A stretch of 64,000 bases of DNA from Trametes villosa (Eukaryota > Basidiomycota > Agaricomycetes > Polyporales > Polyporaceae): NCBI GenBank assembly GCA_002964805.2, contig PUDQ02000001.1, positions 2,380,001 to 2,444,000 on the forward strand, in the 5' to 3' direction. Of this stretch, positions 22,431 to 32,873 are shown one piece after another (position 1 is the first letter of the stretch; each line of letters starts with the position of its first letter). Made by a program: the position numbers and the translations under genes. Below the pieces are notes generated by a model. It had not been told where the DNA came from. It worked only from the letters and a program-made list of their open reading frames with translations, and ran no database searches.

Positions 22431-24313
22431 CTACATGGTCGTCTTTTCGACTTCCACTCGGATTCCACTGACCGGACTCCCAAGACCCATCTCCCCGCTA
22501 TACACCGCTGCTTCAACGTCCGCTTTGTACCCGTGCATGTGGTCCAGCTCCAGGCCGCTCGTGCTAGTCGTCATCGCATCTCCGGGGATGCTACCAATCG
22601 TGCTCAGCACGACGCCCTGGGGACGCAAAATCGCCTTTGAGCCGGCTCGTCCTTGCGTTCCGAAGCCAAAACCCAAACCAGAGAAGGGGGATCCTGGGCT
22701 GGACTTGCTCGAGGTGACGCCGGCAGTGAAGGCGATGGTGCCCGTGGACTGATTGTGGCTGACGGTCTCGGACCCACGCTCTCGGAGATCGAGGATCAGC
22801 CTACAGGCAAGGACTGGAGACAGCATGACGCTGAGAGGTATGCAGATAGCGGAGATAGCTTGACGAGGTCTATCCCACGGAGTCAGCACGGAACAATCGA
22901 CCGTGTCAATCATAACGGGTTCGACATACTGAAGATAGAAGATGCCATTGACCTGTTGGTACGTCCGTCAGCACTGGAATTCTGACATGTACGAGTCGAG
23001 TGCTTACCAAGTTGGCGAAGGAAATGAGAATGTAATAAAAGACACCTGCGAGACATGACTCCGTAAGTGGGAAGACAAATGACAAATGACAAGCAGGCAT
23101 ACCCTCGCGAAGGAACGTTTGGATCAGCCGGCTGCTGGGACCACCGTTGCGGCGTCGAATGGAGATAGCCTTGCCGACCGTCATGAAGGTGACCAGGGTG
23201 TCGTAGAGTAAAGGTGCAACCTGCAGAAGAGCATGTCAAGAGCCGAAGACGTGTTGGGCAGCTTGAATGCACTGACAAAGAATCCTGGAAAAGGCGATAA
23301 ACAATCAGTAAAGCGGAACTTGAGGGCAGCGACAAATGCATTTACCGAGAAGGTGCGCGGAATGAGGCTTTGACATCGGGAAACACGGCCCAGATACCTG
23401 AAGAGGGGGTGAGAGATAGGGCAAGGCGCGATCACAGAGCGGACGTACACTTCCGGGAAGGAACGGGAGGACTATAGGCGAACGGTATCGTCAGCAGAGT
23501 AGGTGAGATGCCGACGACGAGTTGACTTACGAAGCATCTGCGACGTGGCGACGTACAGCTGGTACGACACCACGCCGGCGAGAGCGGCCACGAGGAACAC
23601 AAGGATATAGATGTTGCGGTTGAAGAAGGCGTACGTCCTAATGAGGAGGATACACTCCGCCGCGACTTGGTTCCACATCGCTAAGGAGACAGGGATCTGC
23701 GCACGCCGCGAACGCAAGGTTCGCTCAATCAACATGTTGGGCAGCTGGAAGATGACGCGTACCCTGAAAATCCGCTCGCATGTCTCGAGCGAGTGGTTGA
23801 CCGCGAACGCCCACAGGAGGTACGGGACGACGGCCAGCACCCAATACCTGCGGCAGACGCGTACGCGTGAGGCCAACTAGTCACCGCCACAGAGTGTGAC
23901 TTACCGGCAGAGCAGGTACGCGACCTTCACCGGCGTCCAACTTGTCTTCCAAATCTAACGGCGGCAAGTTGAAAACGGATCTAGTGCGCGACATCGTCGG
24001 ACTCACGAAGCGCCACTCCCGTTGGAGGCCGAAGAACCAGTCCCAGACCACGACAGCATCTGGCGCGCCCATCAGCCAAAGTCACCGGTGACGCGTCAAA
24101 CACAACTCACACATCGCTAGAAAATCACGGCGCCGCGTGAGCTAAAGCCACCGCAGTCTAGCGCACCCTGCCGAGACTTACCACAAAAGTGGACTTGTGT
24201 GCTGTGGGTCCAGGCGGCGTGAGCTAAGGTTGATCGCAGACTCGAACACGACCGGGCACGCACACGAAGATGAAGTAGAGCGCGGTCTCCGGCGTGTCGT
24301 CTGGCTTCGGCAT
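22431..24313 (-). CDS. DUF6533-type seven-helix membrane protein
   Basis: A second orphan 7-TM protein, of the class with an N-terminal DUF6533 region. Well-supported exons are 24059-24007, 23954-23905, 23847-23763, 23696-23531, 23471-23449, 23397-23346, 23284-23277, 23220-23103 and 23045-23008, then a last coding region ending at TAG 22433-22431. They read YAVVVWDWFFGLQREWRF, IWKTSWTPVKVAYLLCRYW, AMWNQVAAECILLIRTYAFF, GPCFPMSKPHSAHLLGFF and VAPLLYDTLVTFMTVGKAI. The last region contains LSPVLACRLILDLRERG and a disordered tail. A 60-base in-frame intron near its start (GTATGT..GGATAG) is likely. One exon is only 8 bases long. The first exons are not settled: an ATG at 24313 opens MPKPDDTPETALYFIF, but its link to the exon at 24059 is ambiguous. 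Confidence 0.75.
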
Positions 24314-25200
24314 CGCGTCTCACGGGCTCTGCAGACGGGCGGCGTGGTGGGGGAGGAGGGGCCGGAGGCGGGCACGGACGGGGCGGCGGCGGGGGGATGG
24401 TGGGGGAGGAGAGAAAGCCACGGGAGGGGGGGGCGTTGGGCGGGGGATATAGGAAGCCCCGGGGCGAACGCGACCGCCGCTTCTGGCTCGCCGTCACGCT
24501 CGCGTCCGAGTGCGGAGGGACAGCCAGCACGCCTCGCACGCCCGTACGCACACCGGCCAGAAATCGAAGCCGCCAGGCGAGCACCACCCCGCCCGATCCG
24601 GACGCTCCCCTCCCCCTTCCAGCCAGCGCCCGCGCCGCCCGCCAGCGTGCCCCGCCCGATATGGCACGCCCCGGGCCCGCCACACTGCGTCCTCGCACGA
24701 AGCACGTCGCCTGCCCCCAGCCCCGCGCCTCCGAGGCGTTGTCCCGCCTCCCCCTCGCGTCCCACCCAGCGAAGCCCCGGTGCCCGGCCATCCAACCACT
24801 CGCGCCTCCCCTGCGACGGCCCCGGCGTGCGGAAGGAGCGGGCTTCCCCCAACATGCGAGCCGAGCACGTCGCTGCGCGCGAACATACATGCCTGCCTTT
24901 GGCAGGTCCTCTGCCTCTTCTGGGCAGCCAACGCATGCGCTGCCCGCTTCGACGCCGTAAGGGATCGATCTGGAACCGCGTCACCGGCAGGCAGGGCATC
25001 ACATCGGCGGTGCATGTGCCGCTCGACGCTGCCCGCGCACGCTGCGCACGCCGGCGTGCTGCAAACACGGCTCTCTGCAGGATTAAACGGGATTAACATT
25101 ACGGCACACGCATCGTAGAATAAGTAATCGTGCGGCCCGGCTATCGCTTGTGTTACCGTCGTCCGAGTCGCTCCCGCTCCCGCCACTGCGACTCGCCGCC
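24314..25200. other. Intergenic region
   Basis: About 890 bases between the DUF6533 gene start and the ALG9 stop, both on the minus strand. The left half is G/A-rich on the plus strand, meaning CT-rich on the transcribed side, as in fungal promoters. No gene seen. Confidence 0.45.
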
Positions 25201-27716
25201 CTAGGCCCGCCGCGCAACAGTGTGCGCCTTCTCCTTTTTCGCCACGTTCGCCCGCTGCTTCAGGAGGCAGAACTCCCCAAACTCGTTGCGCTCCTGCCAG
25301 AGCTCGCCCGGCATCCAGAGCGTGCGCGTGAGCAGCGGCGAGTGCGCCGCGTCCAAGAACGGCTGGCAGGCCACCCGCGCCCACGTCGCCGCGTCCGCCA
25401 CGTACCGCGGCTCGTGCGCCGCCTGTGCCGGGTGCAGCGGGAAGTCGAGGTCGAGCAGGTAGTCGCACGTCGACACGTCCGCCTTCACGCCCAGCGGTGC
25501 ACGCCGTCGAGGGAAAGAGAGAAGGGAGAAAGCAGATGCTGTCAGTCACAACGCCTCGCGCTTCGATGCACCCGACCAAACCGGGACTCACATAGAGCTG
25601 CGGCGCTTCCTCGTTCAGATCGTTCAGATACGGGGGGACCACCCTCGTGCCCTTGACGCGCTCGAGCAGCCCGCCGGCACGCGGCGTCTCCGCGAAGTGG
25701 CCGGGCAGCATCCCGTCGAACTCGCTCTTGATCCAATCGACGCGCACCCCGTCAGGGACGATGAAGTGCCCCGGGAAGCGGTGCCACTCCTTCCCGACGC
25801 AGAGGCGCAGGTCCCAGTCCGCGATGAGACCGAGGTCGATCCGCGGCAGCTGGTCTTCGTCCGAGTGCCTCTTGGAGCGGCCCTGGGCCGTAGACGGGGG
25901 CGGCAGCGTGATGTGACCGGTCGCGTTCAGCAGGCGCGGGATCTCCGCGGCCTCCAGGGCGTGCGTGACCGACATCGGCGCGTGATAGTACTTCCAGTGC
26001 GCCATAATGCGAGACACGGAGAGGACACATGACGCGGCGACAACGGAGAGCGTGAACTGGCTGAAGAACGTCGAGCGCGAGGCCTGCGTAAAGTTCAATA
26101 TACGTACGTCACAGCGTGAATCCCGGAAATGGCGCTCACCTTGTACGGCGAGTTCGTAACGGCAATGAAGGCCTGCTCGAGCCAGCCCCGGACCAAGTAG
26201 ACTGTCACCGCCGCATTGAAGCAAATCAACGGATAGATCGGGTACAGGAACCGTTCCTCCTTGTGCTTCTGGAGCGTCATGATCGCAAGCCACACGTACA
26301 CCGGTGCGAGGCGCACGGCCAGGAGGGTGAACGGAGAGCTCTTGTCGGCGTACTGATAGCGTTCCCCAAGGCGCCTGTGGTCTACCCGGTATGTAACGGC
26401 AAGTGCCGGGAGGGCAGATAGAGCGAAGGGAACGAGCACGTTGAAGTTCAGAAGCAGGTTCGAGAGATAGAAATGCGCCGGCTCAGTCCCGTACAGCTCC
26501 GGGCCGCGCTGCGCATCGGGAAAGACGTTGTACTTGACGATGTTCCAAGGCACGACGGTAAGCTTCCCATAGAAAAGGGTGTCCAGGGCGACCACGGGAA
26601 CCTGCATCGTGGCGTTCATGTGAGAGTTATGCGCGAAAGGAAACGCGTACGCACGAAGAGCAATGCTGCGACTGCCGCGGAAGTGAGAACGCGCTTCCAC
26701 CTACCGATGAACCACGCGCTCTTGGTCTCAGGTGTGACAACGTCTGTTCCAGAGACAAAGAGCTCCTCGAAGACGAAGGGGATTGCCACAGCGAGTGAGA
26801 AAGGCCAGCCGACGACCGCTCCAGTTGCGAACGCTAACGTGGCCAGCAGCGTGCGGCGCACGTTGCTGCTGCTTGGCGGCTCCAGCGCATGCGCAAACGC
26901 GAAGGTGTTGGCATACATGACAAACGATGAGGGGAGGAAAGCTTGGACGAATAAATTAGCATACAGCCACTGTAGTCGGTGGAGAACATGGCTTACAAGT
27001 GGAGGCGGTCCACATCCCCGCATTGAAGGCCAGGAGGAAGAATACGTAGCGTCCGACGCGGTAGTTAATGCGGTCTACCACGGCACGGTAGAACGTGACC
27101 TCGGTCAGGGACGAGAGAACGGCTAGGAAGATGCGGACCGCGAAGAACGCAGGTCGCTGCGAAGCGAGTGAGCCTCAATATATGCGTATGCAATACCCGT
27201 GTACTTACCTTTTCGGGTCCCAGGAATGTCGCCGTGACTTGAACAGGCAGATAGTGGAGGAGGATATACGCCCAGCTCCGGATCGAGTAGTCGGGAGACG
27301 TCTCCCATGTCTGGAACCCATAGCCCTTGTAGAGGTAGTGCAATGGCTCCCAGAAGTTGAACACTGGGTATTGGATTGCAGGCATTAGAGAGGCCCTGCT
27401 TATGATATAAGACGTACATACCTTCGTCGCAGTCCTGTATGCCGCTGTACATGGCACCCGCTACTCGGATGAGCAGGAAGATGCGCAGGGCGGCCGACCA
27501 GGTCGGACACCACGGTGCGCGCTGCGCTCTATCGCATTTCATTAAGTACATTCTCAAACATGGTTCCCAGACAATACTGGCGCACCTCCGGAGCTGATCC
27601 TGCAGAAGACCTCCATGACGGTTCTTCGGCTTCGCTGTGGTTTCCGCGGGCTTGTTCGTGGGCCGCCGGAAGCTAATGGTCTGGATGTTCGCGTTCGGCT
27701 GAACGCCCGTAGACAT
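25201..27716 (-). CDS. ALG9: ALG9 dolichyl-P-mannose alpha-1,2-mannosyltransferase
   Basis: An ER multi-span glycosyltransferase (GT22 family) that adds alpha-1,2-mannoses to the lipid-linked oligosaccharide for N-glycosylation. The start at 27716 gives MSTGVQPNANIQTI. After splicing the family signature appears: RVAGAMYSGIQDCDEG joined to VFNFWEPLHYLYKGYGFQTW, then SIRSWAYILLHYLPV. The acidic pair DCDE matches the luminal catalytic Asp-Glu region of this family. Further blocks are FLPSSFVMYANTFAFAH, GAVVGWPFSLAVAIPFVFEE, NIVKYNVFPDAQRGPELYGTE and QKHKEERFLYPIYPLICFNA. The C-terminal part ends at TAG 25203-25201 after KQRANVAKKEKAHTVARRA. It has the full architecture of ALG9, distinguishing it from ALG12 and PIG-B. 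Confidence 0.93.
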
Positions 27717-28265
27717 GGTGGCTTGCGTGAAAGATCTAACGAACGCGAGAGAGGACCATGTACAGAATGCAGCTGAGTGAAAGGTGGGTGAGAGTGCTGT
27801 CGGCCGGACGAAGGAGGCTTCGGCGAATGCGGCGGTGAGCGCGCGGGCCACGTGGGTGACGTCGCGCGTCGTCGCGACGCGTTCCGACTCCGGGCGCCAA
27901 GTTCACGCGTTGTGGCTGCACAACATCCGAGGCTCGCGGCTCGCATTCAAGCGGACATGATCTCGTAGACGGTACCCCTGGCGTATGTTTCGATGAGATA
28001 CCTGTGCTATGCGGCTAACTTCTAGATGTTATCGTATTTTTACGGACCAGCCTCGAGTACTTGGCCAGGCTTGTGAAGGTGTGCATCTCCGTCGGAGATG
28101 CAAGCCCCGGCGCACTTGTTCGGCTGCCTTGAGTTGTCTATTCGCAGTGGCTGACCGCGTCCTTCCAGCACCTCATATATACTCGCCCGGCTTTTCTAAC
28201 CTACCGGTACCCCTAGCTTCCTCTCGACACCGTGACTGCAGCGTAGCTGTGCGGCTGCTGCAGAC
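27717..28265. promoter_or_regulatory. Bidirectional promoter region of ALG9 and the 28.3 kb gene
   Basis: The 549 bases separate two divergent start codons. A TATA-like TATATA sits at about 28175-28181, roughly 90 bases before the plus-strand ATG. No clear TATA was seen on the ALG9 side. A short repeated word, CATCTCCGTCGGAGATG, near 28083-28099 is a perfect dyad and could be a factor site. Confidence 0.5.
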
Positions 28266-30479
28266 ATGGATATCCTGGACCCCAACACCGACGACCTCCT
28301 CAACCAACCACAAAGGCGCTGGTCTGCACTGCTTGCTCTAGAAAACCTCTCTCCTCCTAGTCCCTCTCCCTCGGGCAGTCTTGGTGCTATCGCCACACTC
28401 GCCAGTCTAGGAGATCTTCCGATATTCCTGCACACCAGTGACGACTCCTCTCCTCAGGACCTGAACCTCGCGCTCGCCCTACCCGAGAGCCCTGACCGTC
28501 CTCGAGTATCGACTTTCCTTGCTCCTAGCGACAGCACCACTACTTTCCACTCGACGAACACCTTTGGATTGCCCCGGACGCCCAACACTGGCGAGTTCCC
28601 GCCAGACTATGTCACACCTGACGATGCTAGCGACTGCACTGCCCGGCAATCTCATGCTCCCGCTTCTCCCTCTCCCCCACCCTCCCCTAATCCATCCTAC
28701 CTTAGTGCGGTGCGCCCCAGTCGCAGTGCGGGGTACTTCAGCAACCGCTTCGCCAGCATCTCGGATCTCTCGCGCTTCACCATTTCAGCCTACGCGGAAC
28801 CTTGGGGCTCTGAGAGTAACGGAAACCTTGCTGCGTCTCTCTCGGGGCAGGTCTCTCCGCTGGTCGAACTTGGTCCCGTCATCTCTCCTTCGGGGTCCAT
28901 CATAGTCTCTCCTGCTGAAGACTGTCCGACCATCACAACATTTCCCCCTCCGCTGCACGAGTCGTCACCGTTCCCTTCTAGCGGCAGTATCTCTGGAGGC
29001 CACTCTCACCTAGCCCCGCCTCCACCTTCCCGGTCTTGGTCGACTATCTCTACGGTGCTCTTCAACAGGCGACCGTTATCTGCCTCTCCGTCTACGACGA
29101 GCACTCTAGCTTCAGAGGACAACAGCCCTAGCAAGCGTCGTTTCCGCTTCCCCCTTAGAAACTCCGGAAAGCCTCCGCGCAGCCCTTCAGCGCACTCTGA
29201 TCTCGCCGGCCAAGCGACCCGGATGACCTCTCCTGCACCAGCGAAGTACAGCCTCTCTACCCCTACTTCCCCTCTGTCAGCCACCTTCGACCGCCATCCG
29301 TGTCCCCTCCTGAGAGCCAGCACGAGCACCGGCCCCTTCTCCGGCTCTGGCTCTGGCTCCAGGGCTGAGCATACACGATCGAAGTCCGCACTCAATCACC
29401 TCCCCGAGGCTCTCGACTGGCTCCGCGACACCTGCATCGAGCTCTGGATCGACCAAGAGGGCTTCCGCGCCATCCGCGCCAAGTTCCACCTCGCCGCATA
29501 CACCCCACCCCCGCTTCCATCTTCCGCCTCCGCCCCGGACCGCGACCTCTTCCTCCCGCCTCCAGACCCTGTCTCAGACGCCCTCGCACACGGGCTCGCA
29601 GTGTTCCGTCCTGCGCGCCCGCAGCGTGCCGTCTACCACCACGGCGCGCTCGACTCCGCGCCCGTATTGCGGCGGCTCACGCGTGCGGGCCTCGAGGAGC
29701 GCGACTATATTTCGCGCCAGGCGAGCCTTACCGTCAAGGCGAACGGGCTCTACTCTGTGTGCGGCTCGGAGGCCCCCGAGGACGACGCTCATGCGCTGCT
29801 ACGGTGGCGCTTCGAGTACGCGGTCGACGACCTCGGGGCAGGGGCGCGGGCGGGCGAGAAGGCGCTCGTCCCGCTGAGCTTCGCGTGCTCGCCTGGGCTG
29901 CTGCACCCGAACCATGGAAAGCGCGTGAAGCTCATGCATGTGCTCAAGAAGAACATCGCACCGAAGCTCTACGCGAAGCGGGCGGAGACGGACGACGCGG
30001 CGTACAACGCGCTGCAGTGGCTCCCGGAGTTGCCCAAGATGCCGCAAGGGGCGCCGCGGCTGGCTACGGACGAACTTAGGAAGCCGTCTATCCATCGGCG
30101 CACACAGTCGTCGGACCCGTCGTCCGTGCCTGCGCGGTCTCCTACGAAGGGCGCCACTCACGGGAGGAAAGCGAGGCCGGCGTCCATTTGCGCTGCTAGT
30201 ATGCTCCCCCCTCCCTCAGCCTCGGAACTGGGCCTTCGGCAGCGCGCTCGCGGGCATGGACACGCGAACAGCGTTGCGTCAAAGGTTTCCGCTCATATCG
30301 TCTCTCCAGCGGAGCTCGAGCGGATCCTTGAGGGGTTCCCGAGCCCCAGCGAGAAGCCCTCCGGGGTGAACGCGCAGATGGATCGTCCAACGGAGTTGAG
30401 CCCGCCGAGCTACTACAAACACCGGCGCATGCTGTCGGAGATGGAGCGGGTGGATGAGGTGGGGACCCTTGTCCTCTGA
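28266..30479 (+). CDS. Single-exon 737-residue protein of unknown function
   Basis: I do not recognise a named domain. The first 370 residues are Ser/Pro-rich and probably disordered. From about residue 375 the composition changes to a folded-looking core: NHLPEALDWLRDTCIELWIDQEGFRAIRAKFHLAAY, then DALAHGLAVFRPARPQRAVYHH, YISRQASLTVKANGLYSVCG and LLRWRFEYAVDDL. It continues with HGKRVKLMHVLKKNIAPKLYAKR (about nt 29918-29982). A basic, Ser-rich tail ends in EMERVDEVGTLVL. The absence of introns over 2.2 kb is unusual here. High wobble-position GC in the core supports a real gene. A role cannot be assigned. Confidence 0.8.
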   Translation: MDILDPNTDDLLNQPQRRWSALLALENLSPPSPSPSGSLGAIATLASLGDLPIFLHTSDDSSPQDLNLALALPESPDRPRVSTFLAPSDSTTTFHSTNTFGLPRTPNTGEFPPDYVTPDDASDCTARQSHAPASPSPPPSPNPSYLSAVRPSRSAGYFSNRFASISDLSRFTISAYAEPWGSESNGNLAASLSGQVSPLVELGPVISPSGSIIVSPAEDCPTITTFPPPLHESSPFPSSGSISGGHSHLAPPPPSRSWSTISTVLFNRRPLSASPSTTSTLASEDNSPSKRRFRFPLRNSGKPPRSPSAHSDLAGQATRMTSPAPAKYSLSTPTSPLSATFDRHPCPLLRASTSTGPFSGSGSGSRAEHTRSKSALNHLPEALDWLRDTCIELWIDQEGFRAIRAKFHLAAYTPPPLPSSASAPDRDLFLPPPDPVSDALAHGLAVFRPARPQRAVYHHGALDSAPVLRRLTRAGLEERDYISRQASLTVKANGLYSVCGSEAPEDDAHALLRWRFEYAVDDLGAGARAGEKALVPLSFACSPGLLHPNHGKRVKLMHVLKKNIAPKLYAKRAETDDAAYNALQWLPELPKMPQGAPRLATDELRKPSIHRRTQSSDPSSVPARSPTKGATHGRKARPASICAASMLPPPSASELGLRQRARGHGHANSVASKVSAHIVSPAELERILEGFPSPSEKPSGVNAQMDRPTELSPPSYYKHRRMLSEMERVDEVGTLVL

Positions 30480-30662
30480 TAGGCCCACGGGGAGGGCACG
30501 AGTATGTTGGGGTAGTACTAGTCATGTACCATAGGCCCCGTTCCTGGTCGTGAATAGCAGACTATGATTGGTTGCACTCCGATATTAATGCGTGTCCTCG
30601 AGTTGCTCGATGGTATCATTGCACGGCATACAGTCGTGTGCCAAGTAGACAAGTCGCTGACG

Positions 30663-32609
30663 CTACCTCCCAGTCAGGCGGATTTCCAGCCAGCGCAACG
30701 GCGGATATGTCACCGCGGCAAACCCAGCCGCAAGCTGTGCATGCAGGGTGTATGTTCAGTGCGACTGTCTCCCGCGTGAAGCACGCAACAACTTACCTCA
30801 AAGCCAAGATCCGCACCGAACTCGGAGCCAGCTTTCTGAGCCAGTGGTCCCGTGTACCACACCTCCGACATCCCGACAACAGCTCCTGCCACGCCAAAGC
30901 AGCCCGCGAGGATCCCTGCGACTCCCAGTGGTAGTCTGACAGACAGCTGTTAGTATGATCTTCCGCAATTTGTGACATGCATCGCCTACCTGCCAGGAGT
31001 ATCCCAATCGTCGAGGTTATACCCGCCAAGCGCCCCACCTCTCCGCCTGAAGATGAAATGTTCCTCGGCGACGATGACGATGAAGAACGCGGTCCAGTAC
31101 GAGAGGATGCTTAGGAAGTTCGAGAGGATCTCCGAGAAGTGTTCGCGGCCGGCGACGCCCGCTACCGTGTAAATCACGAACGCGAGGAACGTCCACGCGA
31201 AGCGCGGCACGAGCGCGAACGGCCGGCCGAGCGACTGCATCGACAGCCCTGCACTGTAGCTGTTCGGAATATTGTTCGCGCTGTTCTCAGAACCTGGTTC
31301 AACTTCCGCCGCCGTATCCCTAGATGTTGCGAAAGACTCACACGACTGAAAGACCGAGCAGGACCAGGAGGAACTTCCCTCCGCCGCCCCACGGAGACAG
31401 GACCTGCGCGACCAGTCCACCGGTGCTCCCGTCCGCATAGGCCTGGGTATATGCGGGATCCGAGATGGTCATGAGGGCAGCGCCGAGAATCTCGACGAAG
31501 CAGATTGGTATCCAGAGGCCGAAGAACGTCAGCAGGAAGACCTTCATGCTCGATGTGTCCGCCGGGAGCCTGCAGTTGTAGTCCGCCGCCACCGGTGCCC
31601 ACTAGCGAATCGTCAGCGGAAGTGGGAGGACTGAGGTGCGCAGGCACGCACCCCGGTCACAGAGCCGAAGACGATGCCTCCGAAGCTGAGGATATCCGCC
31701 GAGAGTGACCGGCCGGTGTCTTCGAGCGGTTTCTGAGCGCTCACGTCGAACCCGGCATGCCCACCGAGGCCCCAGAGGAACATGATGATGACGAAGATGA
31801 CCGACCACGCATAACGCTCGTAGTAGTGGACCAGGTGGTACCCGATGAAGCACGGAATGACGCTAAGCACGCCAATGATGATAATGCCGACCACGAGCGG
31901 GAGCGTCCCTGGGTTAATCGACGCCAGGGTTTGCCCTCCGAGAATGACGGCGGTCACTGAGAATCCCAATCTTTGCGTGGGGTATGACTTCAGCATAAAC
32001 AGTGGAGAAGTACGCCGAACTGGGACTCACTGGGTGAGGATATTCAGGATGGAGTAGATGGTTCCCCCGATGTACCCGGAGCTGAACCGCGTTATGATCA
32101 TTGTCCGAAGTCCTGTCTTCGGACCGAGGGTACTGATGAACGCGGTGGCAACTCCGCCAAGCGCGCCGAAGCATAGGATGGTCGCAATGGCATGTCTGTA
32201 TGCGTGGTTGAATGATGTATGCCATTGGCGTAAACACGGCAACACTCACGGGAGAGTCAGGGTGAAGAACGCCTGCCCAAGAGTCCCGATAGGAATAGTT
32301 GTGAGAACGGTGTTGACCGACCACCACATCAACAGACTGGTCGCGTGAACAAGTTCAATACCCGTCATTAAAATAGCTACACGAAGCTCACTTGTTCCAC
32401 ATGTTCTTCGTCTCCCTCTGGTCCTCCGGCACGCGTTCCACTCCCCTCGCCTCCACACCACTGGCGAAGAGCCTGGCCAGGAAGGGGCCGAACCGACCAT
32501 ACCTCCGTACTATGGCATCCTCAGGCGCGACTTCCGAAGGGAGGCTGGCCTCGTCGACCGCTACGCCTTTCTCCTTGTCATACGACGCGTGCTCGGCCGG
32601 AGTGGACAT
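30663..32609 (-). CDS. Purine-cytosine permease (NCS1 family, Fcy2-like)
   Basis: A plasma-membrane proton symporter for purines and cytosine by family. The start at 32609 gives MSTPAEHASYDKEKG, then the N-terminal signature GVERVPEDQRETKNMWNK. After splicing come WSVNTVLTTIPIGTLGQAFF, CFGALGGVATAFISTLGPKTGLRTMIITRFSSGY and SVTAVILGGQTLASI. Later blocks are GIIIIGVLSVIPCFIGYHLVHYYERYAW, GSVTGWAPVAADYNCRLP (with the YN and Pro typical of Fcy2 proteins) and VANNIPNSYSAGLSMQSLG. The C-terminus crosses an intron (GTAAGT..CACAG) into LAAGFAAVTYPPLRWLEIRLTGR and a stop at 30663, matching the family's end. At least six introns interrupt it. Substrate choice between cytosine, adenine and guanine cannot be read from sequence alone. 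Confidence 0.92.
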
Positions 32610-32873
32610 GGCGAGGAGGGGAGGCGAAAGACGGGGGCGTGTGGGTAGACATGGCGCATAAATCTGTCTGCGAGTGATGGTCAAGTCAAATGGGACGGAG
32701 GGTAGGCGCGCGCCGATCCATCGCCTGGTACCTGTGCTATTTTTGCAATCGAGTGAGCCACGCGACGACGTTCAAATCGCAAACCTCTACCCATACGCCG
32801 ACGTCGGAGTCGCGGTGTCGACACGGTGTAGCCGAAACCAATCCAGATATAATATTAGAGCGCGATACACAAT

